Origin: Haloarchaeobius salinus
Lineage (GTDB): Archaea; Halobacteriota; Halobacteria; Halobacteriales; Natrialbaceae
Reading direction: 5' to 3'
DNA length: 64,000 nucleotides
Assembly: GCF_024464185.1 (NCBI RefSeq)
Contig: NZ_JANHAU010000005.1
Span: 62,001 to 126,000, forward strand
The notes below the pieces were generated by a model that did not search any database, was not told the origin of the DNA, and was given only the letters and a program-made list of their open reading frames with translations. Both the position numbers and the translations under genes were made by a program. Below are positions 8,569 through 16,353 of this stretch, in pieces; within the stretch, counting starts at the first letter, position 1; every line of letters begins with the position of its first letter.

Positions 8569-9534
8569 ATGGCAGACCGACCGAACTGGTCCCGACCGCA
8601 GCGTGCCGACGAACGAACGACAGCCACCCGCCGCCGGTTCCTCGGTGGCGGTGTCGCCGCGGCCGCCCTCTCCCTCGCGGGCTGTCTCGACGACACCCTA
8701 GCGGGCGCTCATACCGACGATGACGAGACCGAGAACACGGAACAGACGACCACGAACCCGACGGACAGCCTGCGAAACGTCATCGGTGAGTACATCGACG
8801 CGGCGGCCGCGGGGGACATGGACGCACTCGCCGCGGTCACCCACGGCGAGAGCCTCCTCCACCCCGATCAGTGGAGCGACACCGACTGGGAGTTCGACAC
8901 CGAGCTGTACAGGGCCGTCGACGACTTCGAGCTCCAGCAGGTGACCAGAGACGTCTCCATCGAGTTCCTGCTGGAGTTCCACGCCGTCGACGTCTGGTTC
9001 GACGAGGAGCAACTCGGGACCCGCATCGGGCCCGCCGACATCGCGGTGGTCGACCTCGGTTCGGATCCCCTGACCGAGGCAGAGCGGGACAGCTGGATCC
9101 TCGTGACCGAGGACGGCGAGTGGCGGGTGTTCTTCGTCGGCGATGGCCGGCGAGCGACCGAGGACCCGCGAGCGTCGTTCGAACCGGAGATCCTCGACAC
9201 AGAGGGCGACGTCGTCGACACAGTCACGTGGGACGTCGAGCCGGGCTCCACGGCCGGAGAGGCGGCAGCGGGCCGCATCCGCGTGCGGGTCGCACTCACG
9301 GATTCGCCGGGTGTCGACGCCGACACCGTCCGCATCGAGACGACGGTCGCCGACACGGAGCTCGAGTTCTACACCGAGAAGGACGGGGCGATAACCACCA
9401 GCTGGGCGGGGAACACCGGCACCATCGGCGCGAACGCCACCGGCGACCAGCTGGTCGTGACTGCGGTCGACGGCGAGACCGAGACAGTCGTCCATCGGGA
9501 GCACTACGAGCCCGGGAACGACGATGACGCCTGA
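8569..9534 (+). CDS. Tat lipoprotein of unknown function
   Basis: The 321-residue product has a Tat signal (TRRRFLGGG at about residues 20-28) followed by a lipobox LAGC, so it should be a lipid-anchored surface protein. An acidic Thr/Asp-rich linker follows, then about 150 residues resembling a small alpha/beta fold of the kind found in limiting-conductance/NTF2-like domains (region from SLRNVIGEYIDAAAAGDMDALAAVTHGE), and a C-terminal beta-rich domain. The start at 8569 is supported by the signal peptide and a TATA-like box. It overlaps the next gene by 11 bases. Confidence 0.8.
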   Translation: MADRPNWSRPQRADERTTATRRRFLGGGVAAAALSLAGCLDDTLAGAHTDDDETENTEQTTTNPTDSLRNVIGEYIDAAAAGDMDALAAVTHGESLLHPDQWSDTDWEFDTELYRAVDDFELQQVTRDVSIEFLLEFHAVDVWFDEEQLGTRIGPADIAVVDLGSDPLTEAERDSWILVTEDGEWRVFFVGDGRRATEDPRASFEPEILDTEGDVVDTVTWDVEPGSTAGEAAAGRIRVRVALTDSPGVDADTVRIETTVADTELEFYTEKDGAITTSWAGNTGTIGANATGDQLVVTAVDGETETVVHREHYEPGNDDDA

Positions 9535-10027
9535 TCTGAGTATCACGGCCGCGGGACGGAAGCTCGGCTTGGTCCGGGGTGGATTCGCCATCCTGCTCGT
9601 GGGCTGTGCCGTACTCGGGTACGGAGCCTACGACTACCAGCAGCAGTCCGACGCGCTACAGGGGGCGACCACGGTGAACGCCACCGTCACCGAGACCGGC
9701 ATCGAACAACTCCCCCAGCGCCGCGGCAGTCCCGACTACCGCCCGACCGTGACCTACGAGTACCGGTACGAGGGGACGTCCTACACGTCCCACAACGTCT
9801 ACCCCGGTTCGGCCGGCCCGAGGTTCGAGACACGGTCCGACGCCGAAGCCGAGCTCGGGGCATACGAGAACGGCTCCGTCGTGACCGCGTACGTCCAGCC
9901 AGACGCCCCGGGGGAGTCGTATCTCGCCCAGCAGCGGACGGACGCGCCGCTGAAACTGGTCGGTATGGGCGGGCTGTTCGTCCTCGTCGGACTCGGCTCG
10001 GTGCTCAAGTCGTTCCTCGGAGGCTGA
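9524..10027 (+). CDS. DUF3592-family membrane protein
   Basis: The 167-residue product has one hydrophobic segment at each end (about residues 18-40 and 145-163) and, between them, an extracytoplasmic beta-domain with the DUF3592 pattern PTVTYEYRYEGTSYTSHNVYPG and a closing VTAYVQPDAPGESYL. It begins inside the preceding lipoprotein gene, so the two are co-translated. The role of DUF3592 proteins is not known; the context points to a surface or envelope function. Confidence 0.8.
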   Translation: MTPDLSITAAGRKLGLVRGGFAILLVGCAVLGYGAYDYQQQSDALQGATTVNATVTETGIEQLPQRRGSPDYRPTVTYEYRYEGTSYTSHNVYPGSAGPRFETRSDAEAELGAYENGSVVTAYVQPDAPGESYLAQQRTDAPLKLVGMGGLFVLVGLGSVLKSFLGG

Positions 10028-10085
10028 GGCGGGCGTCGACTGCTGGTTGCCAAACCGTTTTCCGCCGCAATCCCCGAATACCGTC

Positions 10086-11114
10086 GTGAAACTCTCCATC
10101 GTCGACCTGTCGCCGGTCCCCGACGGCGGGACGGCCACCGACGCCTACGCGAACACCGTCGAGGCGGCGAAACAGGCGGAACGACTGGGGTACGAACGGT
10201 TCTGGGTCGCAGAACACCACGGGATGGCGGAGCGGCTCGCCGGGACGACACCGGAGGTGCTGCTCGGGCACCTCGCCGCCGAGACGGACAGCATCGGACT
10301 CGGCTCCGGGGCCGTCCTGCTGAACCACTACAGCCCGTACAAGGTCGCGGAGGTGTTCGGTGCGCTCGACGGGCTCGCCCCGGGGCGCATCGACGCTGGG
10401 CTCGGCAGGGCGAACGGCTCTCCCGCGAGCGACCGGGCCCTCGGGACGGAGCGGTACAGCGAGGACCCCGACGGCGACCACCGCGAACGCGTCGAGGCCG
10501 TGGTGAACCACCTCTACGACGACTATCCCGAGGGACACGAGTACGCCGACCTGTCCGTCCCGGGCTCCAGCGCGGAGCCACCGGAGCCGTGGCTCCTCGG
10601 GTCCAGCCCGTCGAGCGCCGAGCTCGCAGCCGAACTCGGGCTCCCGTACTGCTTCGCCGGGTTCATCCGCCCGCAGTGGGCCGAACACGCCTTCGAGACG
10701 TACCGCGAGGAGTTCCAGTCCGGGGCGCTCGCCGCCGGCGTCGACGAGCCGACCGGGATGGTCGCGGTGAACGCGGTCTGTGCGGAGACCGACCAGGCGG
10801 CGGCCCGACTGCGGGCGGTCGCGGAGGCGTCGTACCAGCGGCTCCGTCGCGGCGAGCTCGGGTCGACGCCGTCCGTCGACGAGGCCATCGAGGAGCTCGG
10901 CGGCGTCCCCGACCCGACCCCGGAGACGCTCGACGACGACGAGTGGCCCCGGGCCGTCTCCGGGAGTCCCGAGACCATCGAGAGCCTGCTCGAGCAGTTC
11001 GCGGACCGCGTCGGCGTCGACGAGGTGATGATCCAGCACGTGGTCGCCGACCACGACGACGGACTGCGGTCGCACGAGCTGCTGGCGGACGCGGTGGGCC
11101 TCGACCCGCGCTGA
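10086..11114 (+). CDS. Luciferase-like (LLM class) flavin-dependent oxidoreductase
   Basis: The GTG at 10086 begins the conserved strand KLSIVDLSPVP. The 342-residue product has the bacterial-luciferase fold signatures: RFWVAEHHGM near residue 40, GSGAVLLNHYSPYKVAE near 80, and LAPGRIDAGLGRANGS near 100-115. The family uses F420 or FMN to oxidise small molecules; in haloarchaea either is possible. The C-terminus ends with the typical VDEVMIQHVVADHDDGLRSHELLADAV. The substrate is unknown and neighbours give no clue. Confidence 0.9.
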   Translation: MKLSIVDLSPVPDGGTATDAYANTVEAAKQAERLGYERFWVAEHHGMAERLAGTTPEVLLGHLAAETDSIGLGSGAVLLNHYSPYKVAEVFGALDGLAPGRIDAGLGRANGSPASDRALGTERYSEDPDGDHRERVEAVVNHLYDDYPEGHEYADLSVPGSSAEPPEPWLLGSSPSSAELAAELGLPYCFAGFIRPQWAEHAFETYREEFQSGALAAGVDEPTGMVAVNAVCAETDQAAARLRAVAEASYQRLRRGELGSTPSVDEAIEELGGVPDPTPETLDDDEWPRAVSGSPETIESLLEQFADRVGVDEVMIQHVVADHDDGLRSHELLADAVGLDPR

Positions 11115-11165
11115 ACCAGCCGGCCCACCGGAACTTCTTTCGTCGGAGCGTTCCATCGGGCGTCC

Positions 11166-11600
11166 GTGAACGAGGACGACGGCGGTTCGGGCGCGGACGG
11201 CGTTCCCGTCCCGGGGATGACACGGCGTCGGGTCGTCCGCACGCTCTTCCTCGTCGTCTTCCTCGACCTGCTCGGGTTCGGCATCCTCATCCCGGTCATC
11301 CCGCTCTACGCGAGGTTCTTCGGCGCGAACGAGTTCGTCGGGAGCCTGCTCATCGCGACGTACTCGCTGTTCCAGTTCGTGGGCGCGCCAGTCCCCGGCC
11401 GGCTCTCCGACGAACGGGGGCGACGACCCGTACTCCTGCTGTCCCTCAGCGGAAGCGTGATCGCGTGGACGCTGTTCGGGCTGGCGGGCGAGCTCGGGAG
11501 CGGATCGAATCGACGGCCGACGACTAGAGCAACGGCGTCGCCTCGGCCCAGAGGGATTCGAACTCCCGCTCGAACGCCTCCACGACCGCCGGATCGGTGA
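11166..11600 (+). pseudogene. Truncated MFS transporter (N-terminal fragment)
   Basis: The first about 108 codons read as the start of a 12-helix MFS drug-efflux type transporter: VVFLDLLGFGILIPVIPLY (helix 1), helix 2, and the loop motif GRLSDERGRRPVLLLSL between helices 2 and 3. Homology stops after FGLAGELG (about position 11,495). The rest of the frame is an Arg/Pro/Thr-rich read-through of the convergent regulator gene, ending at 11600. About 290 residues are missing, so the protein cannot function as a transporter. The gene was probably cut by a deletion or replacement that brought the TrmB-type gene next to it. The start is GTG at 11166. Confidence 0.8.
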
Positions 11601-12309
11601 CGCCGACGACCCCGAGCCTGTCACCCGGGTCCCGTGGGTGGGGGAGGTCGACCGTCGCCAGCTCCCCGTCGACGACGTCGAACGAGACGGGAACCGTGTG
11701 CGTGGCCCGGATCTCGAACGTTCCAGGCGCGGCCTCGACGAGGTCGGGGAAGCTGTCGGGGAGCACCTCGAGGACACTCCCGGCGAGGACGAGCGAGACC
11801 GAGACACCGTCCGTCGTGTTGTCGAGGAACGCCGCGACTTCCGTCCGGAGGGTCTCCCAGGAAGCGCCCTCGTACGGAGGCCCGACGGTCGCCAGGACCG
11901 ACTCGGTGGCGGTTCGGGTGTGCTCCTGCATGGCGGTCTGCATCTCCTCGCCGCCGAGCGACCCGAGCCAGACGCTCGCGTCCGCCGGTGCCGAGGGGAG
12001 GAGGTTCGACCGGACCGACCGGGCGACTCCCCGATACCGCCGCCACTCGTCGGCGAGTTCGCGCGACCGCTCCGCGAGCAGCCTGTCGACCGCGATGTCG
12101 GGGTCGACCGCCCGGTAGCGCGTCGGCTCCGTGGGCTGGGTCCCGACCAGCCCGCGCGATTCGAGGCCGTTGAGCACGTCGTAGATACGGCCCCGCGGGA
12201 CGTCGCTGGCGGTCGAGAGGTCGGCGGCCGTCGTCGCGCCGGTCACGAGCAGGGCCCGGTACACCTGCTCCTCGTAGCTCGACAGGCCCAGTTCTCCGAG
12301 CTCCGTCAT
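11524..12309 (-). CDS. TrmB-type transcriptional regulator
   Basis: The 261-residue product begins with the TrmB winged HTH (LGLSSYEEQVYRALL, then DVPRGRIYDVLNGLESRGLV, residues about 5-55), followed by a short coiled linker and a C-terminal sensor domain resembling the TrmB effector-binding region. The ATG at 12309 gives the usual start just before the helix MTELGELGL. TrmB regulators control sugar uptake and metabolism genes in archaea, but here the adjacent genes are a divergent SMR pump and a broken MFS gene, so an efflux-related role is equally possible. Confidence 0.85.
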   Translation of the reverse strand: MTELGELGLSSYEEQVYRALLVTGATTAADLSTASDVPRGRIYDVLNGLESRGLVGTQPTEPTRYRAVDPDIAVDRLLAERSRELADEWRRYRGVARSVRSNLLPSAPADASVWLGSLGGEEMQTAMQEHTRTATESVLATVGPPYEGASWETLRTEVAAFLDNTTDGVSVSLVLAGSVLEVLPDSFPDLVEAAPGTFEIRATHTVPVSFDVVDGELATVDLPHPRDPGDRLGVVGVTDPAVVEAFEREFESLWAEATPLL

Positions 12310-12328
12310 CACCAGGGCCTTCTCGGGT

Positions 12329-12349
12329 CTCCGACAAAAATGGTCGGAG
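12329..12349. promoter_or_regulatory. Inverted repeat in the TrmB/SMR divergent region
   Basis: Seven-base arms CTCCGAC and GTCGGAG flank seven bases. The repeat covers positions about -20 to -40 relative to the regulator start, where its core promoter should lie, so it may be an autoregulatory site. Confidence 0.3.
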
Positions 12350-12445
12350 GTCCGGCGGTCGTGACCGTGCCGAGGAGCCTGCAACGAACTGCAAGTGGCA
12401 GGGGATTCGGGAACAGTGATACGAACCGCGGTGCGAACGACGGGC

Positions 12446-12778
12446 ATGCATCCGTACCTGTTGCTCGCCGCCGCGATCGGCTCCGAACTCGTCGGGACGA
12501 CCGCACTCAAGCTCTCCGACGGGTTTTCGAAGCCGGTCCCGAGCGTGGTCGTGGTCGTCGGCTACGGCGTGGCGTTCTACCTGGTGTCGCTGACGCTGGA
12601 GGAGCTCCCCATCGGCGTCGTCTACGGGACCTGGGCGGCGCTGGGCATCGTCGGTGTGGCCGCAATCGGCGTCGTCGTGTTCGACGAACCGATCGACCTC
12701 GCGGGCGGTCTCGGTATCCTGTGCATCCTCGTCGGCGTCTACGCGGTCAACGTCGTCTCCGAGATGTCCGCGCACTGA
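12446..12778 (+). CDS. Small multidrug resistance (SMR) family transporter
   Basis: The 110-residue, four-helix product has the SMR signature from the first helix, AAAIGSELVGTTALKLSDGF, with the essential membrane-embedded glutamate at residue 14, exactly as in EmrE. Later segments IGVVYGTWAALGIVG and FDEPIDLAGGLGILCILVGVY match helix 3 and helix 4. SMR proteins work as dimers that exchange protons for cationic drugs or guanidinium compounds. It is divergent from the TrmB-type regulator, which may control it. Confidence 0.93.
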   Translation: MHPYLLLAAAIGSELVGTTALKLSDGFSKPVPSVVVVVGYGVAFYLVSLTLEELPIGVVYGTWAALGIVGVAAIGVVVFDEPIDLAGGLGILCILVGVYAVNVVSEMSAH

Positions 12779-12822
12779 AGGTGCCAGCCGGAGGGACGTC
12801 GGCTCCGGTCGGGGGGCTCGCT

Positions 12823-13209
12823 TCAGTCGTCGTCGGAGGCGTCCCCATCTGCCTCGTCGAGCAGGAGCATCGCCCCGCCGAGGAGGGCGACGTTCTTGCA
12901 GAAGTTCACCTTGTTCGCCTGTCGTTCCTGGCCCTCCATCGTCCAGAAGTCGTGGATGACCGGCGTCGTCCCGAGGAAAAAGAGGATGACGGCACCGACG
13001 GACGCACGCGGGAACCGCCAGAGGAGGATCCCGACGTTGGCGACGAGCAGCATCCCGGTGACGACCGGCACGGCCACGTCCGCCATCGGGAGGCCCTTCG
13101 CCTCGGCGATATCGACCCGCTTGTCGTTGTTGCGGAAGCCGTCGATGGCCATGTAGACGAGGGTCGCACTGAACAGGGTCCGGCCGAGTCTGGACGGCGC
13201 GTCGGCCAT
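12823..13209 (-). CDS. DoxX-family membrane protein
   Basis: A 128-residue product with about four hydrophobic segments and DoxX features: an N-terminal helix ending MAIDGFRN, a second helix beginning at the VPVVTG region, and the HDFWTMEGQERQANKVNFCKN stretch before the last helix. An acidic tail closes it. DoxX relatives are linked to quinone or thiosulfate chemistry, but most are uncharacterised. It lies two bases from the beta-propeller gene on the same strand and is probably co-transcribed with it. Confidence 0.8.
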   Translation of the reverse strand: MADAPSRLGRTLFSATLVYMAIDGFRNNDKRVDIAEAKGLPMADVAVPVVTGMLLVANVGILLWRFPRASVGAVILFFLGTTPVIHDFWTMEGQERQANKVNFCKNVALLGGAMLLLDEADGDASDDD

Positions 13210-13211
13210 GT

Positions 13212-14258
13212 TCAGACCACCTCGAGCCGGCTGACGTTGGCGCTCACGCGGCCGACGGTCTCGTACTCGCCGCCCTCGCTCCGACGCATGATCCGCCCCT
13301 CGACGTCGTCACGCTGGTCGGGGACGTCGAACAGCCCCGAACCACAGATGACGTCGCCGTCGTGCACCGCCCACGTCTCGACGACCTCGTGTGGTTCACC
13401 GGGATACGACACCCGTTCGAGGTCGCGACAGAAGTTCGTCGACTCGAACAGCGCCACCCCGTGTTCGTCGTTCACCCATGCCGGTGGTGCCTCCTCGCCG
13501 CCCCCGAAGAAGACGGTGCCCTCGTGGACGAACACGCAGCGGATGTAGGAGTAGTCGTTCCCGCGGTCGATGCGGGTCCACGAGTCGCCGGCGTCGACGG
13601 TGCGCCAGAGTCCGCCCTCCCCGACCGCGTGGCCGAGACCGAGGTTCTCCAGGTCGTGGTCGAGGTAGCCCGTCGTCGCCAACCACACGTCCTCGGAGAT
13701 GGGGAGTACCTGGTGGACGTCGTCGACGATGGTGTCCCGGCGGTCCTGCCAGGTCCGCCCACCGTCCGTGCTGAGGTGGATCCCGCCTGCTTCGACGCCC
13801 GCGATGAGGTGGTCCGGTCGCCCGGGCACCGTCTCGAGCGCCCGGAGCCGGGCGTAGTGCGGGTCGATGGGGGACTCCCAGTGACCGCGGGACGGCAGGT
13901 CGCGGAAGCCCTTCAGCTCGGCCCACGTCTCGCCGTCGTCGACGGACCGGAAGATGTAGGGGTCGTTCGTGCCGGCGTACAGCGCACCGTCGGCGGTGGC
14001 GAGTATCGACCAGACCTCGCTCTGGCCGGCGTGCCAGAACCGGTCGCCGAGCGGCACTCCCAGGTCGGTCCAGCTGTAGCCGCCGTCGAGCGACCGGTAG
14101 GCCCCTGTCGACGAGGCGACGAACACGCCCTCGGTGTGGGACCAGGATTCGACGGCCGTGACAACACCGCAGTCGAGCACCAGCTCGAGCTCGTCGCGCT
14201 CGAACGGCACGGAGTCCGCCCTGCACAACCCGTCGTCTGTCCCGATTAGCAGTGACAT
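13212..14258 (-). CDS. BNR/sialidase-type beta-propeller protein
   Basis: The 348-residue protein contains repeated Asp-box units (SLDGGYSWTDLG, SVDDGETWAEL, STDGGRTWQDR, TVDAGDSWTRID) spaced about 50-70 residues, the hallmark of BNR/sialidase or WD40/YVTN-like propellers. No signal peptide is seen and no catalytic set of sialidase residues is evident, so it is likely a cytoplasmic binding or lactonase-like protein. A TATA-like box (minus strand TTAATAT at about 14281-14287) lies 25-29 bases before the ATG. The operator at 14291 lies immediately upstream of that box, placing the gene in the putative TetR regulon. Confidence 0.8.
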   Translation of the reverse strand: MSLLIGTDDGLCRADSVPFERDELELVLDCGVVTAVESWSHTEGVFVASSTGAYRSLDGGYSWTDLGVPLGDRFWHAGQSEVWSILATADGALYAGTNDPYIFRSVDDGETWAELKGFRDLPSRGHWESPIDPHYARLRALETVPGRPDHLIAGVEAGGIHLSTDGGRTWQDRRDTIVDDVHQVLPISEDVWLATTGYLDHDLENLGLGHAVGEGGLWRTVDAGDSWTRIDRGNDYSYIRCVFVHEGTVFFGGGEEAPPAWVNDEHGVALFESTNFCRDLERVSYPGEPHEVVETWAVHDGDVICGSGLFDVPDQRDDVEGRIMRRSEGGEYETVGRVSANVSRLEVV

Positions 14259-14290
14259 ATGTGATGTGTTACATGGGCACATATTAAGTT

Positions 14291-14306
14291 TTTACCAAGC
14301 TGTAAA
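14291..14306. promoter_or_regulatory. Candidate TetR operator, copy 1
   Basis: TTTACCAAGCTGTAAA shares 13 of 16 positions with the palindrome at 17744 beside the TetR gene. It lies in the divergent promoter of the beta-propeller and TatD-like genes, 33 bases before the propeller start codon and adjacent to its TATA box. Confidence 0.65.
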
Positions 14307-14401
14307 ACGCTAAGTGGCAGGGCTCCGAAGGAGTGTCCAGTACGACCGTCGACGGACGGCCGGTCGACGGGGCGAGCCAGCGCGACGACCACCACCCAGC
14401 A

Positions 14402-15406
14402 ATGACACCCGACTACCCCACCGCCCGACCGACGGACGCATCGCACCTCGAGGACCAGTCCGAGCTCCCGACGGAGCTGCTCAACCTCCCCTGGATCGAC
14501 CCCCACAACCACGCCCACACCCTGTCCTGGGAGGATCGGGAGCGATACGCGCTGTCCGGCTGTCGGTCCATGGTGATGGTGGCATCGGGCTACCACTGGA
14601 CCCCCTACAAGCCGGTGCAGGCGAGCGACATCAGGTTCCTCTGGGACGACGCCATCAACCGTCGTGCCGCCATCGAGCGGAACCACTTCTTCGAGGCGAA
14701 GCTCGGGCTCGGCGTCCACACCGGCGTCCGCATCGAGGACCCCGACGAACTGCTGGCCGCGATGGACGAGTACGCGGCGCTCGACGAGGTGGTCGCCATC
14801 GGCGAGACGGGTGTGACCCCGAGCCAGCACGTCGAGCGGTGGGAGCTGGACGAACAGCGAGCCGTCGTGGGGGCGCAGATGGAGCTCGCGAGGAGCCACG
14901 ACCTGCCGGTCATCCTCCACACGCCGAACACGGGAACCGAGTCGAAGCGGGCGTACCGCGACGAACTGGGTACACCGGGGTACGAGAAGAACCCCGGGAT
15001 GGGAACGGAGCCGGTGCTCGACCCCGAGAACCCGGCGCTGGAGTCGGTCAAACTCGATGTTCAGGCCGCCGAAGACGCGGGACTGCCGGAGCACCGGGTC
15101 GTCGCCTCGCACGCCGACCGGAACAACACCGACTACCTCATGGCCGAGACCGACTGCTACCTGAGCTACACCATCGGCCACTCCTGGCTCGTGGGCGTCG
15201 ACGCCGCGGACGTGGCGAACGCAATCGACGAGTACGGCCCCGAACGGATCATGGTCGACACCGACTGCGCGAACGTCCTCCGCACCGACCCGTACGCACT
15301 CAAGCGGGCGATCTTCGAGCTGTACCGCTACGGCATCGACCCCGCGGACATCCGGACGGTCGTCTACGAGAATCCGAGGGACGTGTTCGGGCTGGCGGCG
15401 GAGTAG
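14402..15406 (+). CDS. TatD-like metal-dependent hydrolase
   Basis: The 334-residue product has an amidohydrolase-fold metal site: DPHNHAH near residue 33, AIGETG near 132 (bridging Glu), VILHTPN near 174, VVASHADRNN near 231, and DTDCANV near 290 (Asp). This order matches TatD-type hydrolases rather than classical deaminases. It converges on the fumarylacetoacetase-family gene and shares the operator at 14291 with the divergent propeller gene, so it probably joins the same degradation pathway. ATG at 14402 is preferred; a GTG at 14333 preceded by AAGGAG would add 23 residues. Confidence 0.85.
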   Translation: MTPDYPTARPTDASHLEDQSELPTELLNLPWIDPHNHAHTLSWEDRERYALSGCRSMVMVASGYHWTPYKPVQASDIRFLWDDAINRRAAIERNHFFEAKLGLGVHTGVRIEDPDELLAAMDEYAALDEVVAIGETGVTPSQHVERWELDEQRAVVGAQMELARSHDLPVILHTPNTGTESKRAYRDELGTPGYEKNPGMGTEPVLDPENPALESVKLDVQAAEDAGLPEHRVVASHADRNNTDYLMAETDCYLSYTIGHSWLVGVDAADVANAIDEYGPERIMVDTDCANVLRTDPYALKRAIFELYRYGIDPADIRTVVYENPRDVFGLAAE

Positions 15407-15424
15407 TCCAGCGAGGAGAGGGAC

Positions 15425-16306
15425 CTACAGGTAGGCGCAGTCGTTCGTCAGCTCCCCCAGCTCCTCGACGCCGATGGTCACCTCGTCGCCATCCGCCAGC
15501 AGCACCGGCGGGTCGCGGTAGACGCCGACGCCCGGCGGGGTCCCGGTGAACAGCAGGTCGCCCGGCGTCAGCGTGAACGCCTGACTGCAGAACGAGACGA
15601 GCTCGTCGATGCCGAAGATGAGGTTCGACGTCGAGGAGTCCTGCAGCCGTTCACCGTTCACCTCGGCGTAGATGCCGAGGTCGTGCGGGTCGGACACCTC
15701 GTCTGTGGTCACGAGTTCGGGACCGATAGGGGCGAAGCCGTCGAGACTCTTGCCCCGGACCCACTGACCGTCGCCGTGCTGGAGGTCTCGGGCCGACACG
15801 TCGTTGCCGACGAGGAAGCCAGCGACGTAGTCAATCGCCTCGTCCCGGTCGACCCGCCGGGCCTCCCTACCGATGACCGCGACGAGCTCGGCCTCGTAGT
15901 CGACCTTCCCGGTGAGGTCCGGGTCCCACGAGATGGAGTCCTCGGGCCCGGCGACACAGGTGGGGAACTTCGAGAACAGCACCGGCGACTCCGGGATGGG
16001 GTTGTCGCCCTCCTCGGCGTGGTCGCGGTAGTTCAGGCCGACACAGACCACCTTCTCGGGGCCGGTGACCGGTGCGTGTCGGTCGAGGTCCGCCGGTTCG
16101 TAGCGCCCGGTCCCGGTCGCCGCGGCGTACTCGACCGCGAGGTCGACCTTCTCGCGCCAGCGCCAGGTGTCGAGCAGGTCGGTTGTCGTCTGTGGGATGT
16201 CCACGCCGGCCTCGGTGCCGGCCTCTGCGACGTTCACTACATGGTCGTCGTGCAGGACGCCGACCCACGGGTCGACGCCGTCCGTGCTGTATTGTCCGAT
16301 TCTCAT
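15425..16306 (-). CDS. Fumarylacetoacetate hydrolase family protein
   Basis: The 293-residue product shows the FAH-family core: CVGLNYRDHAEE, the metal ligands in KVDYEAELVAVIG, and GFLVGNDVSARDLQ followed by KSLDGFAPIGP. Family members hydrolyse or decarboxylate C-C bonds next to a carbonyl (for example oxaloacetate- or hydroxymuconate-type substrates) with Mg2+ or Mn2+. It follows the amidohydrolase gene by 47 bases on the same strand, so the two form an operon read from the promoter at about 17740. Together they suggest ring opening or amide removal followed by C-C hydrolysis. Confidence 0.9.
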   Translation of the reverse strand: MRIGQYSTDGVDPWVGVLHDDHVVNVAEAGTEAGVDIPQTTTDLLDTWRWREKVDLAVEYAAATGTGRYEPADLDRHAPVTGPEKVVCVGLNYRDHAEEGDNPIPESPVLFSKFPTCVAGPEDSISWDPDLTGKVDYEAELVAVIGREARRVDRDEAIDYVAGFLVGNDVSARDLQHGDGQWVRGKSLDGFAPIGPELVTTDEVSDPHDLGIYAEVNGERLQDSSTSNLIFGIDELVSFCSQAFTLTPGDLLFTGTPPGVGVYRDPPVLLADGDEVTIGVEELGELTNDCAYL

Positions 16307-16353
16307 GGTGTATCAGGGTCGCGTGTCGACAGTGGCTGGGTACGGGAGTTCGG

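Noticed and set aside
10040-10062. Fourth TTTGGTG-type operator before the luciferase-like gene
   Set aside because: Only the half GTTTGGC (minus strand) matches; the spacing and second half of the palindrome are absent.
14333-14401. Upstream GTG extension of the TatD-like gene
   Set aside because: AAGGAG precedes the GTG, but the 23 added residues show no conservation and the ATG at 14402 fits family length; left as an alternative.
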